Shown: one piece after another, positions 26,119 through 34,886 of the stretch
How the letters are laid out: every line of letters starts with the position of its first letter
Position numbering within the stretch: the stretch's first letter is position 1
Assembly: GCA_003153935.1 (NCBI GenBank)
Contig: PMCA01000017.1
Coordinates: 33,655 to 72,106 of the forward strand
Length of the DNA stretch: 38,452 nucleotides
Direction: 5' to 3'
From: Elusimicrobiota bacterium
GTDB taxonomy: Bacteria > CAYTYR01 > UBA6262
Position numbers and translations under genes: made by a program
The notes under the pieces: model-generated
Told to the model about the DNA's origin: nothing
What the model saw: the letters and a program-made list of their open reading frames with translations, nothing else
The model's database searches: none

Positions 26119-26841
26119 GTGGTAGACAGTTCCTGGAAACTTGATGAAAAAATAACCGACTTGCTTTCACCGTTCGAACAGGATTTCCTAAGGACCGAGC
26201 TGGGACGCTCTCTTGAATATTATCGCCGCCGGCTGAAAAAGATAGGGTTCGAAGGAAAGGACAGGGTCCTCGACGCTGCCTGCGGTATGGGACAATGGTC
26301 CCTGGCCCTGGCTACTTTGAATTCTTCGGTTATCGGCCTGGATCAGGCCATGCCCCGGCTGTGCGTCGCCAATGAATTGAAAAAGGCGAACCATGCTGAT
26401 AATCTCCAGATCAAATACGGTGATTTCCATCACCTGCCATTGGAGACAGGTTCCCTGGAAGCTGTTTTCTGCAATATTGCCCTGATGTACGGAAGAATAG
26501 AAGAAGTCCTGGCTGAATTCTCCCGGGTCCTTAAGAAAGGCGGAGAAATGTATGTAAATGCCGCCGGTTACGGCTATTACCTGGACCTGGTTGTTTCCCG
26601 GGGGCTGGCAAATAAAGACATAAGACTGGCTAAGCTGGGAATTAAAATAATAGTGAGCAGCCTGCTCGGAGGGAAAAAGGATGTAGCCGTGTCTGCAGCC
26701 GGTTTCCGCGCGATGATAGAAAAAGCAGGGTTCAAGATAAAAGATTTTGGCCTGGAGGGGGAATTGACCGGTGATCCGATTTACAAAAAGGAATATAAGG
26801 GGCTGCCCTGTATATTTGAAACTGTGGCAGTGAAGCTATGA
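26119..26841 (+). CDS. Class I SAM-dependent methyltransferase
   Basis: The 240-residue protein starts at GTG 26119, the only suitable start since the ATG at 26117 leads directly to a stop in another frame. The Rossmann fold shows motif I VLDAACGMGQWSLALA, the acidic loop VIGLDQAMPRL, YGDFHHLPLETGSLEAV and LKKGGEMYVNAAG, all of the Methyltransf_11 pattern. The rest (about 150-240) is a substrate-specific C-terminus. Unlike the two Zn-ribbon methyltransferases in this operon it has no cysteine-rich N-terminus. Its end overlaps the flippase gene by four bases (ATGA). The acceptor is unknown; a sugar or lipid hydroxyl is likely from context. Confidence 0.8.
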   Translation: MVDSSWKLDEKITDLLSPFEQDFLRTELGRSLEYYRRRLKKIGFEGKDRVLDAACGMGQWSLALATLNSSVIGLDQAMPRLCVANELKKANHADNLQIKYGDFHHLPLETGSLEAVFCNIALMYGRIEEVLAEFSRVLKKGGEMYVNAAGYGYYLDLVVSRGLANKDIRLAKLGIKIIVSSLLGGKKDVAVSAAGFRAMIEKAGFKIKDFGLEGELTGDPIYKKEYKGLPCIFETVAVKL

Positions 26842-28337
26842 AGAGCATGTTCTCTTACGCTGCCGGCGATATTATGATCAAGATCTTCGGCATCCTTCTG
26901 GTGCCGATCACTACCAGGCTGCTGTCGGTAAGTGATTACGGCATCATGAGCCTGTTCTCGGCTTTGGCAGGTTTTATTATAGTTATCCAGTTCGCCGGCA
27001 TGGATTCGGCTCTGCCCGCTTTCCTGGCCGTTAAAGACAGTAAGGAAAAAGATTCGGTTCTAAAAACGGCGTTACTGCCGGTAAGTTGGGTCATGCTTTT
27101 GTCCCTGCCATTGTGGGGTCTGCTGCTGGTTTTCGGCAGAGTGGAGCTTGAAACCTATTTTAAGACCAGCCTGGCAGTGCTGATCTTTTCCGGCTTATTC
27201 TCATTTTCGGTATACCCGTTCTTTTACTGGTTGCTCTATAACCTGCGTTTCTTGAACTTATCGAGCGAATTTATTAAATTGAACACTGCCAATGTTATCG
27301 GCGTTAAGATCATCTTCATCCTGTGCGCTCTGTTTACCAAAATGAGATTGTTGCTATACTTCGTTATTTCCATAATTTCGACTCTATTGCTCACCTTATA
27401 TTCCTGGCGGAAGTTTTTCAGCGGCCGGATAGAACCGGCGGCATTTAAACCGGATTTACTCAAAAAGATGTTCATTTACGGGCTGCCGCTTTTGCCCGCC
27501 GGTCTGGCCTATTCTTCTATGGTCTATGTGGACAGGTTCATGATCGCCGGCTTCCTGAGCACCGCGGCCCTGGGGGCTTATGCACTGGCGCTGACCATGT
27601 CCACCACGGTCAATATCATGCACGGGTGGTTTACCCTGGCCTGGTCGCCTTATCTTATAGAACTTATCAGCACTCGCCCGGTTACGGAGTATAACAAACG
27701 GATAAATTCAGTGCTGGCCATGATCTCCTCGGCTATGCTGGCTGTCGCTGCCATAGGGATCGTTCTTTCTGTTTACCTGGTCAGGATCTTCGCTTCCGCG
27801 GAATACCATGAAGCAGCTTATATTTTCCCCTTGCTGTCGGTCTGGGCTTCTCTTAACGCCGCTCATGTAGTGGCGAACTGCGGGATCATTATATCTAAAA
27901 AATCAAACTATTCACTGCCGGTGATATTAGCGGGCTTGATCCTGAACATATTGCTGAACATTATCCTGATCCCGAAATTCAAAGCGCAGGGAGCGGCCCT
28001 GGCTTTGGTGGGAGGGGAATTCCTGATAGTTATGCTCTGGCTGGGCCTTACCAATCTGGTCCTGAAATCGGCCAGCATAAAATTATTTTCATTCCTGCCG
28101 CAATTCGCGCTGGCTTTTGTACTGGCTTTGCTATTTTCTTTTAACACCGGGTTCATGGGTATCAGCTTCCTGGGCAAGCTTGCGATAGGGCTGGCGGTCA
28201 GTTCGCTCATAATTCTTTACGGGTATCTGTTCATAAAAAAAGAAGACGGCCATGTAATTATCAGGATCCGGGAAGAAATCAAAAAACTGGGGGTAAAATT
28301 CTCTCATGTACAAAGCCAAGATAGACCTCAAATATAA
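26838..28337 (+). CDS. Polysaccharide flippase, Wzx-type (MOP superfamily)
   Basis: This 499-residue integral membrane protein has about a dozen hydrophobic segments and the Wzx/polysaccharide-transporter N-terminus (YAAGDIMIKIFGILLVPITTR, giving the loop where substrates enter). FMIAGFLSTAALGAYALA and the C-terminal helices near residues 360-470 fit the MOP exporter layout. Wzx proteins flip lipid-linked glycan units from the cytoplasmic to the periplasmic face, where ligases such as those encoded at 11178-14958 could act. It is the only transporter gene in the window. Its last 32 bases are shared with the next gene. Confidence 0.85.
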   Translation: MKSMFSYAAGDIMIKIFGILLVPITTRLLSVSDYGIMSLFSALAGFIIVIQFAGMDSALPAFLAVKDSKEKDSVLKTALLPVSWVMLLSLPLWGLLLVFGRVELETYFKTSLAVLIFSGLFSFSVYPFFYWLLYNLRFLNLSSEFIKLNTANVIGVKIIFILCALFTKMRLLLYFVISIISTLLLTLYSWRKFFSGRIEPAAFKPDLLKKMFIYGLPLLPAGLAYSSMVYVDRFMIAGFLSTAALGAYALALTMSTTVNIMHGWFTLAWSPYLIELISTRPVTEYNKRINSVLAMISSAMLAVAAIGIVLSVYLVRIFASAEYHEAAYIFPLLSVWASLNAAHVVANCGIIISKKSNYSLPVILAGLILNILLNIILIPKFKAQGAALALVGGEFLIVMLWLGLTNLVLKSASIKLFSFLPQFALAFVLALLFSFNTGFMGISFLGKLAIGLAVSSLIILYGYLFIKKEDGHVIIRIREEIKKLGVKFSHVQSQDRPQI

Positions 28338-29283
28338 CAGTTGTCTGGTGACCGGCGGCGCCGGGTTCATCGGCAGTCATATTTGTGAAGAAGCGGTTAA
28401 CCAGGGCAAGAGAGTGATCTGCCTGGATAACATGGTGGCCGGCAAGGAAGAGAATATCGCCGGCCTGCGGGACAAAAAGAATTTTACTTTCTTCAGGGCT
28501 GATGTCACCGACCTGGAAACGATAGTGCCTCAGTTCAAGGAGGTGGACATAGTTTTTCATAATGCGGCTTCCAAGTGCACGGTCTGCCGCCAGGATCCCT
28601 TCCTCGACCTAAAGGTAAATACCTGGGGCACGTGGTGCGTACTGGAAGCTTCCCGGCTGGCCAAGGTGAAGAAAGTGATCGTGGCCTCCACCGGTTCGGT
28701 TTACGGGGAAGCGCGTTATTTGCCGCAGGACGAGGAACATCCGGTTAAACCCCGTTCCAATTATGGCGTGAGCAAACTGGCCGGCGAAAGATATGCGGAA
28801 GTTTTTAAAGAATATTACGGGCTCGATTATAGCGTGATCAGATATTTTCACGTTTACGGGCCCAGGCAGGAATCGGCTGAATGGGGCGGAGTTATTCCTA
28901 TCTTTATCCGGAGAGCGTGGCAGGATAAACCCCTAACCATCTTCGGGGATGGCAGCCAGGTCCGTTCCTTCACTTATGTTAAGGATGATGTTAACGCCAA
29001 TTTCCTGCTGGCTAACGATAGCCGGGCTAATGGCCAGGTCTATAACGCGGCCAGCGGGATCAAGGTCACCATTTTGGAATTGGCCGGGCTGGTGAAGGAA
29101 TTAATGGGCAAAACTTCTTTGCCGGTAGAATTCGCGGATTGGCGGTCCGGGGATATCAAAGTTTTCGACATCAATAATTCCAAGATAAAAGAACTTGGCC
29201 TTTCTTTCGAGACTGATTTTAGGGCCGGACTGCAGGCAACCATCGACTGGTATAAGGGATATTTTAAAGCCCAGAGGATATAG
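28306..29283 (+). CDS. NAD-dependent sugar epimerase/dehydratase (extended SDR, first copy)
   Basis: This 325-residue extended short-chain dehydrogenase acts on nucleotide sugars. It has the NAD loop VTGGAGFIGSHICEE, the ASTGSVYG serine strip and the catalytic pair Y153/K157 in NYGVSKLAGERY. GPRQESAEWGGVIPIFI and DGSQVRSFTYVKDD belong to the sugar-nucleotide-binding half and resemble UDP-glucose or UDP-GlcNAc 4-epimerases more than 4,6-dehydratases. The ATG at 28306 lies 32 bp inside the flippase gene; later in-frame starts would remove the NAD loop, so the overlap appears real. It probably supplies a modified sugar donor for the local transferases. Confidence 0.82.
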   Translation: MYKAKIDLKYNSCLVTGGAGFIGSHICEEAVNQGKRVICLDNMVAGKEENIAGLRDKKNFTFFRADVTDLETIVPQFKEVDIVFHNAASKCTVCRQDPFLDLKVNTWGTWCVLEASRLAKVKKVIVASTGSVYGEARYLPQDEEHPVKPRSNYGVSKLAGERYAEVFKEYYGLDYSVIRYFHVYGPRQESAEWGGVIPIFIRRAWQDKPLTIFGDGSQVRSFTYVKDDVNANFLLANDSRANGQVYNAASGIKVTILELAGLVKELMGKTSLPVEFADWRSGDIKVFDINNSKIKELGLSFETDFRAGLQATIDWYKGYFKAQRI

Positions 29284-32200
29284 TGGATTACGGTACCGGG
29301 AAAAAATTTACTTTTACGACCATTGCGGCGGGAACTCTTGATCTTATCCTGCTGCCGTTTCTTTTCTTGTTCAGCCTTTTAGCCAGGTTGTCCAGACTCG
29401 GTCGCTCAGGCAATAAACCGAGGATATTCTTCGGGACGATGAGGATAAACCATTGGTATTACCTGGTACGCCGCTTGCGGGAGAAAGGATATAAAGCTTC
29501 CCTGATCGTCTGGCGGGTGGATGAGAGAGAGACCGATTTTCCGTATGACGAAGTGATCACCAGAGATCACGCGAAAGCCTTTACCAATCCTCTCACCCGT
29601 TATCTTTTCCAGTTCTTTTTTTTCTGCCGCATTATCTGGGGCTACGATGTTCTGATCATGTGCTTTATGGAACGGTTGATCGATAGGACGGAACTGGCCC
29701 GCTGGCTGGAACTTCCCCTGATCAAGCTATCTGGAGCCAGGATCATCCTTAATACCTATGGCGGGGATGTGATGACTCCGCAAATGACCCTGGGGGACAA
29801 GAACTATCGTTACAGCGTCTTGACCGGATATGAATCCGATCCGTATTATAAACGCCTGGATGAACGTAAGGTTGCGACTAATAGAGGTTACTGCGAATAT
29901 TGGGCCGATGAGATAATCAGCGCCATCGATCACGTAGAATATCTCCAACGAGTGGACCACTATCTTCACTTGCGCTGTGTTGATACTAGTGAGATGTCCC
30001 CGCTTTACGAGACCGGGAATAAACCCCTCAAGATCATTCACGCTCCCAACCATCCGCTGTTGAAAGGTACGGCTTACCTGCAGAAAGCGGTTGGTAAATT
30101 GCAGGCGGAGGGACTGCCTGTCATCCTGGAAGTGGCGGAGCATATGAAATATAAAGAGCTCCTGGAAAAGATCAGGCAGGCGGATATCGTAGCCGATCAA
30201 TTTGTGATCGGGGCCTATTCCCGTTTTGCCATTGAGGGCATGGCTTTTGGCAAACCGGTTCTTTGCTACTTGCGGGACAATCTTTTTCAGTACAATCCTA
30301 TTTGGCGGGAAAGTCCCATCGTGAACACCCAGCCGGAGGAGATAGAAGAGAATCTCCGGCAGTTGATAAATGATGCGGTCCGCCGGAAAGAGCTGGGGAA
30401 AAAGGGCCGGGAATATGTGGAAAAATATCATTCCATCGAATATGTCGAAAGCAGGCTGGAAGATATAATTGAAAAGACCTGGAACGGACGGAAAGCGATT
30501 TGTTTCTTCATTCTGGATTATTTTCCCGTTCTGGGGGGGACGGAAAGGCAGGCCCAGACCGTGGCGGAGAAATTGGCTGCCAGCGGCAAGGAGGTCTTCA
30601 TCGTCTGTCGCAAAAACGGCAAGGGTCCTTTTCGCGATAAAGTGAACGGCATTTCAGTGTACCGGCTGCCCGTCATCTGGTGGCCTCTGATCTCCTGGCT
30701 TTCCCTGCTGGTTACCAGTCTGCCCCTCTTGCTATTTAAGATAAGAAGGATTGGTGTGCTACAGGGGTTCATGCTCTCCGTGCCATCCTATCTAGCACTT
30801 GTCTACGGACGGCTTTTCCGGAAACCAGTTGTGATAAAACTTTCAGCAGGCGGCAAGGGCGGCAACATCCAGACCGCCAGAATGACCATGCAGGGTCAGA
30901 GAAAACTGACTTTTGTTGCCGGTCAAGCTGATTACCTGGTAAGCATTAACCGGGAAATAAAAAAAGAACTTCTGGACATGGGAGTTAATGAAAGAAAAAT
31001 AAAGGTCATACCCAATGGTGTGGATACCGGTCATTTCCGGCCGGTCGGGGCCGAAGAGAAGGAACTGATAAGGAAAAAATTGGGATTGGCCGGGAAAAAG
31101 GTAGCTCTTTTCGTCGGCCGGTTGGATCAGGTCAAGAATATTGACCAGATACTGGTTGCCTGGCAAACAGTTAGCCGAAAGATCAGCCCGGCTTGCCTGG
31201 TCATAGTCGGCAGCGGTCCGGAAGAGAAAACTCTTAAAGACCTGGCCGCCCTGCCTGCATCTGGAAATGTTATTTTTACCGGCGCCGGGGATCCCCGGGA
31301 GTATTATCAGGCCGCGGATGTTTTTATCTTGTCCTCGACCCGGGAGGGCATGGCTAACGCCTTACTGGAGGCCCTGGCCTGCGGACTTCCTGCGATAGTC
31401 TCACCGGTCGGAGGCAACCTGGAGATCGTAAAAGAAAAGATTAACGGCTTCTTTGCCGCGGATGCTGTGGCTCTTGCTGATAGGATAAATGACATCCTTA
31501 CCGACAGGGCGAAATTTGTTCCCGCGGAAGTAACCGCCAGTATAGAGAACTTCTCCCTGGAGAAAGTCAGCACCGCTTACGGGGATATATATGCTGCCGC
31601 TATGAGTCCCAATTTCAAAAAAATTATCCCGGTGCTGGCCTATCACCGGGTGGTGAAAAAGATCGAATTTGGAATGGACGTATCTGAGAAAGACTTTGAA
31701 GAACAGCTGACTTGGTTGAAAGGCTCGGGCTGGAAGAGCCTAACCCTGTCGGACCTGGCCGGCTACATCGAGAGGAAGGAACCGGTACCGGAAAAAAGCG
31801 TTATTTTCACTTTTGACGACGGTCACCTGGATAATTATGAGATTGCCTGCCCGCTGTTAAAAAAATACGGTTATACGGCTACTGTTTTCCTGACCGCCGC
31901 TTACCTGGGCAGAACAAAGTACGTGCGGAAACGTGACGGAGAGAGAGAATGGCTGGATAAAAAACCGGCCAGCTGGGATGAACAGGATAAAGTGAATTAC
32001 CGTAAATTCGATTTCCTTAGCTGGGACCAGGCCGCGGAGATGCTCCGGGACGGATTTTCTATTGGCGGGCATACTTTGACCCATCCTGAATTGACCAAAT
32101 TGACTGCGGAACAAAAAACCGCCGAGATCAAAGGCGGGAAAGAATTAATTGAAAACAAATTAGGTATCCGCATAGAGCATTTCTGTTATCCTTATCAAGA

Positions 32201-32441
32201 TTACAATGAAGAAGTTATTAACATGGTGAAAAGAGCAGGGTTCAGAACGGCCAGTTATTCTCCGTCTCCCTATCAAATGCTGTTTTATTGGGATGACCCC
32301 TATCAGTTGGAAAGGATCGGGGTCTTCAGCGAAGTGGGCAGAAATAAATTCCGGTTAATGGTGAATGGCAATTATTTCCGGGCCAGGAAAAATGTTCCGC
32401 CGAAAATATGGGAGACCATGAGAAGGATAAAACAAGGATGA
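29283..32441 (+). CDS. Three-domain fusion: DQF-type glycosyltransferase, GT4 glycosyltransferase, NodB deacetylase
   Basis: The 1052-residue protein starts at GTG 29283, sharing one base with the preceding stop. A probable membrane segment (about 14-35) is followed by a domain (to about 400) related to the protein at 22121 (VADQFVIGAYSRF, D305). Residues about 410-775 form a GT4 glycosyltransferase (LGGTERQAQTVAEKL, NGVDTGHFRPV, EX7E pair E688 and E696 in REGMANALLEALACG). Residues about 780-1052 form a NodB-type deacetylase (IPVLAYHRV, TFDDG with D845/D846, GGHTLTHPEL with H930/H934, the metal-binding set). It probably adds two sugars and removes an N-acetyl group at the cytoplasmic membrane. 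The single frame is uninterrupted, so a sequencing frameshift is unlikely. Confidence 0.82.
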   Translation: MDYGTGKKFTFTTIAAGTLDLILLPFLFLFSLLARLSRLGRSGNKPRIFFGTMRINHWYYLVRRLREKGYKASLIVWRVDERETDFPYDEVITRDHAKAFTNPLTRYLFQFFFFCRIIWGYDVLIMCFMERLIDRTELARWLELPLIKLSGARIILNTYGGDVMTPQMTLGDKNYRYSVLTGYESDPYYKRLDERKVATNRGYCEYWADEIISAIDHVEYLQRVDHYLHLRCVDTSEMSPLYETGNKPLKIIHAPNHPLLKGTAYLQKAVGKLQAEGLPVILEVAEHMKYKELLEKIRQADIVADQFVIGAYSRFAIEGMAFGKPVLCYLRDNLFQYNPIWRESPIVNTQPEEIEENLRQLINDAVRRKELGKKGREYVEKYHSIEYVESRLEDIIEKTWNGRKAICFFILDYFPVLGGTERQAQTVAEKLAASGKEVFIVCRKNGKGPFRDKVNGISVYRLPVIWWPLISWLSLLVTSLPLLLFKIRRIGVLQGFMLSVPSYLALVYGRLFRKPVVIKLSAGGKGGNIQTARMTMQGQRKLTFVAGQADYLVSINREIKKELLDMGVNERKIKVIPNGVDTGHFRPVGAEEKELIRKKLGLAGKKVALFVGRLDQVKNIDQILVAWQTVSRKISPACLVIVGSGPEEKTLKDLAALPASGNVIFTGAGDPREYYQAADVFILSSTREGMANALLEALACGLPAIVSPVGGNLEIVKEKINGFFAADAVALADRINDILTDRAKFVPAEVTASIENFSLEKVSTAYGDIYAAAMSPNFKKIIPVLAYHRVVKKIEFGMDVSEKDFEEQLTWLKGSGWKSLTLSDLAGYIERKEPVPEKSVIFTFDDGHLDNYEIACPLLKKYGYTATVFLTAAYLGRTKYVRKRDGEREWLDKKPASWDEQDKVNYRKFDFLSWDQAAEMLRDGFSIGGHTLTHPELTKLTAEQKTAEIKGGKELIENKLGIRIEHFCYPYQDYNEEVINMVKRAGFRTASYSPSPYQMLFYWDDPYQLERIGVFSEVGRNKFRLMVNGNYFRARKNVPPKIWETMRRIKQG

Positions 32442-33922
32442 GAGTCCAACTGCTATATTCGCATCTTAACAATCCCAATGCTACTCCTCCCATGGGGATA
32501 ATCTCTCTCGGAACATACCTCAAGAACAAAGGAGTGGAAGTAAAACTCTATGACCTGTCTTTCGACCGGGACCTGACCGGCTGGAAAAAACAACTGGAAG
32601 AGTTCCAGCCCGGTCTGATCGGGATAAGCGCTTTAACCATATGTATCAATCCTGCTCTGGAGGCGGCTAAACTGGCCAAGGAGGTTTGTCCCGGAGCCAA
32701 AATTATATTCGGCGGCCCCCATCCGACCGCGTTGCCGGAACAGACCCTGGCCGACGCTTGCGTTGACTTTGTCTGCCAGGGGGAAGGGGAACTAACCCTG
32801 CTGGAACTGGTACACGCTTTGGATACGGGCCGGGATGTCCGGGAAGTGAAAGGCCTTTTCCTAAAACGGCACGGTGAAGCATTTTTCACGGGCGCCAGGC
32901 CCTATGCAGAAGATCTTGACGAACTGGGAATACCGGAACGGGAATTATTACCGACTTTTGAAAAATACCTGCAGCTTGCTCCCGGATTCCCATATCTGAT
33001 GCCCTGGACCTACCTGATCGTTGGACGAGGCTGCCCGTTCAATTGTTCCTTCTGCCAGCCCATGCTTAAAAAGATGTTCGGCCAGAAGGTAAGGATGAGA
33101 AGCCCCGAAAAAGTTGTCGAAGAAATGGTATACCTGGTAGAGCGCTATGGGGTTAAGAGCCTGTATTTTGCTGATGATACTTTTGTCACAAATACGAACT
33201 GGGTAAAAAATGTTTGTGCCGGGATCAAGGAAAAAGGGATCAATAAAAAGATCGTCTGGATGGCCCAGACGAATGTTAATACCCTGACCGACGATATGGC
33301 CCGGTCCATGCATGATGCTGGTTGCGTCTTCCTGGCTTTTGGGGTTGAAAGCGGAAATGAGCGGATCCTGAAGGAAGTGATGAACAAGAACCAGAACCGG
33401 GAACAGATCAAAACGGCTTTCCGTATCTGTCGGGATAACGGCATGCTTAGTGAAGCGGCTTTGATCATAGGCTGCGCTGAGGATTCGGTGGAAACCATAA
33501 ATGATACCGTCAGCCTGGTCAGGGAGATCGACCCGGACATCGTCGACCTTCATTATATGACACCTACACCAGGTTCCGAACTTTACTCCCGGTATCTGGA
33601 CAGCCAAATCCTGGAATATAAAGGCTGGGCGGACCCTAACCGCTATACTCCGGGACTGCTCAAGCTGCAGAACATGAGCCAGGAAGAACTGCTGGGCATG
33701 TATGATAAGGTAATTGAAGCTTATTTGTACAATAAATCGATTTTCCGTATAAAGAAGCACTGGTTCCGCTGGCTGTGGAACCTGGCCTCCAGCAATCGCA
33801 GTCCGGAGCGGTTTTTTAAATTATTTATATTGCAATTCCTCATGCTGAACAGTTACAATTTCAACAAACTATTCAAATCGCTGATCAGGTTTAAACACCG
33901 GGTGGAGGGGAGAAAAGACTGA
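32438..33922 (+). CDS. Radical SAM protein with B12-binding-type N-terminal domain (second copy)
   Basis: From ATG 32438, which overlaps the preceding stop as ATGA, the protein has 494 residues; the earlier ATG at 32408 would add ten residues inside the upstream gene. The N-terminal domain (about 1-140; PPMGIISLGTYLKNKGVEV, IIFGGPHPTALPE, CQGEGELTLLELV) is of the B12-binding type but lacks a clear DxHxxG motif. The radical SAM core contains CPFNCSFC (C199, C203, C206) and later LAFGVESGNERILKEVMNKN. Overall layout and length resemble the copy at 23329. A lipid- or glycan-modifying reaction is inferred from context only. Confidence 0.85.
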   Translation: MRVQLLYSHLNNPNATPPMGIISLGTYLKNKGVEVKLYDLSFDRDLTGWKKQLEEFQPGLIGISALTICINPALEAAKLAKEVCPGAKIIFGGPHPTALPEQTLADACVDFVCQGEGELTLLELVHALDTGRDVREVKGLFLKRHGEAFFTGARPYAEDLDELGIPERELLPTFEKYLQLAPGFPYLMPWTYLIVGRGCPFNCSFCQPMLKKMFGQKVRMRSPEKVVEEMVYLVERYGVKSLYFADDTFVTNTNWVKNVCAGIKEKGINKKIVWMAQTNVNTLTDDMARSMHDAGCVFLAFGVESGNERILKEVMNKNQNREQIKTAFRICRDNGMLSEAALIIGCAEDSVETINDTVSLVREIDPDIVDLHYMTPTPGSELYSRYLDSQILEYKGWADPNRYTPGLLKLQNMSQEELLGMYDKVIEAYLYNKSIFRIKKHWFRWLWNLASSNRSPERFFKLFILQFLMLNSYNFNKLFKSLIRFKHRVEGRKD

Positions 33923-34881
33923 TGGTCAGTTTGATCTGCCCCGCTTGCGGAAAAAAAGCCCTGGAAGAAGGCGATAAATTAAGCTGCTCCTCCTGCGGTG
34001 CTGTCTATATAAAAAAAGATGGCATAATATCTTTTACCGGTGACGCGGGTTTTTACGAAGGCAAATTCCAGACTACCCACTGTGAAAAAAAGCCGCGAAA
34101 TTTTCTGAATAAGCTGCTTTATCGTTGTTACGAAATATTTAGCGTAAACTATGCGCAGCAGCGCATTCGCTTTATAAAGAAGAATCTCCCGGACAGAGGG
34201 GAAATACTGGATATCGGTTGCGGTGGCGGGATAGAGGGTGTGGCCCGGCCCGGTCGTACCGTTACGGGAGTGGATATTTCCCTGCCGAGCCTGCGCAAGG
34301 CAATTTGTGTTTATGACCGGGCGGTACAGGCGGACATAGTAAGTCTTAATTTCGCCGGGGATTCCTTTGATGGCATTATCGCCAGCGAGATCCTGGGCCA
34401 CCTGGAGTCGATGAAAAGAGTAAAAGTCCTGGAGGAAATAGGCCGAGTCCTCAAGAAGGAAGGAAAAGTTATCATCACCGTAGAGACCCTGGGCGCCCTG
34501 AGAAGAAAAGCGGAAAAAACTGACAGGGACCTTTACCGGCAATACTTGGTGGAACAATATGGCCATTTTGGCCTCAGGGAGCCGCGCCAGGTCCTGTCCG
34601 AGATAGAAGAGGCAGGGTTTATAGTGGAAAAATGTAAGGGTGTGTTTTCCTACTGGTGGCCGTCTCTTCAGATGCTGGAAGCCTTTGATAACGAATACCG
34701 GAAAAAAGACAGGAAGATCGGCCGCTGGGTGGGAATTGTTAGGATTTTCTCCGGAAAGATCTGGCTCAGAGAATTATTCGATCTGTTCTGTTCGGTCATC
34801 TGCTGGCCGCTCGAATTGGCGGCCGGGGAAAACGACCCGAATGAGTTGTATCTGGTACTAAAAAAAAACGGTAAAGGCTAA
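33922..34881 (+). CDS. Zn-ribbon class I SAM-dependent methyltransferase
   Basis: The 319-residue protein has an N-terminal Zn-ribbon-like part (CPAC at 6-9, CSSC at 22-25, then a Trm112-like strand) and a methyltransferase fold with motif I ILDIGCGGGIEGVA, GVDISLPSLRKA and LKKEGKVIITVETLG. The C-terminus has an aromatic/hydrophobic stretch (about 270-300) that might touch the membrane. Its start shares one base with the preceding stop (TGATG). It sits between a radical SAM gene and an asnB-type gene, in the same relative set as the methyltransferase at 26119. Substrate unknown. Confidence 0.8.
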   Translation: MVSLICPACGKKALEEGDKLSCSSCGAVYIKKDGIISFTGDAGFYEGKFQTTHCEKKPRNFLNKLLYRCYEIFSVNYAQQRIRFIKKNLPDRGEILDIGCGGGIEGVARPGRTVTGVDISLPSLRKAICVYDRAVQADIVSLNFAGDSFDGIIASEILGHLESMKRVKVLEEIGRVLKKEGKVIITVETLGALRRKAEKTDRDLYRQYLVEQYGHFGLREPRQVLSEIEEAGFIVEKCKGVFSYWWPSLQMLEAFDNEYRKKDRKIGRWVGIVRIFSGKIWLRELFDLFCSVICWPLELAAGENDPNELYLVLKKNGKG

Positions 34882-34886
34882 AATAA

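Noticed and set aside
29727-30431. Antisense open frame of 234 codons within the fusion gene
   Set aside because: Codon mirror of the DQF-type domain, with no independent features.
32408-32437. Upstream ATG for the second radical SAM gene
   Set aside because: The extra residues are polar and unconserved in style, while ATG 32438 gives the usual beta-strand opening MRVQLLYS and an ATGA overlap.
29283-32441. Possibility that the 1052-residue fusion arises from fused adjacent genes by sequencing error
   Set aside because: The frame is open throughout with intact motifs in all three domains and no abrupt change at the joints; only read data could reopen the question.
32948-33760. Antisense open frame of 270 codons
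   Set aside because: It mirrors the radical SAM gene, whose motifs are clear; no domain or start signal is seen on the other strand.
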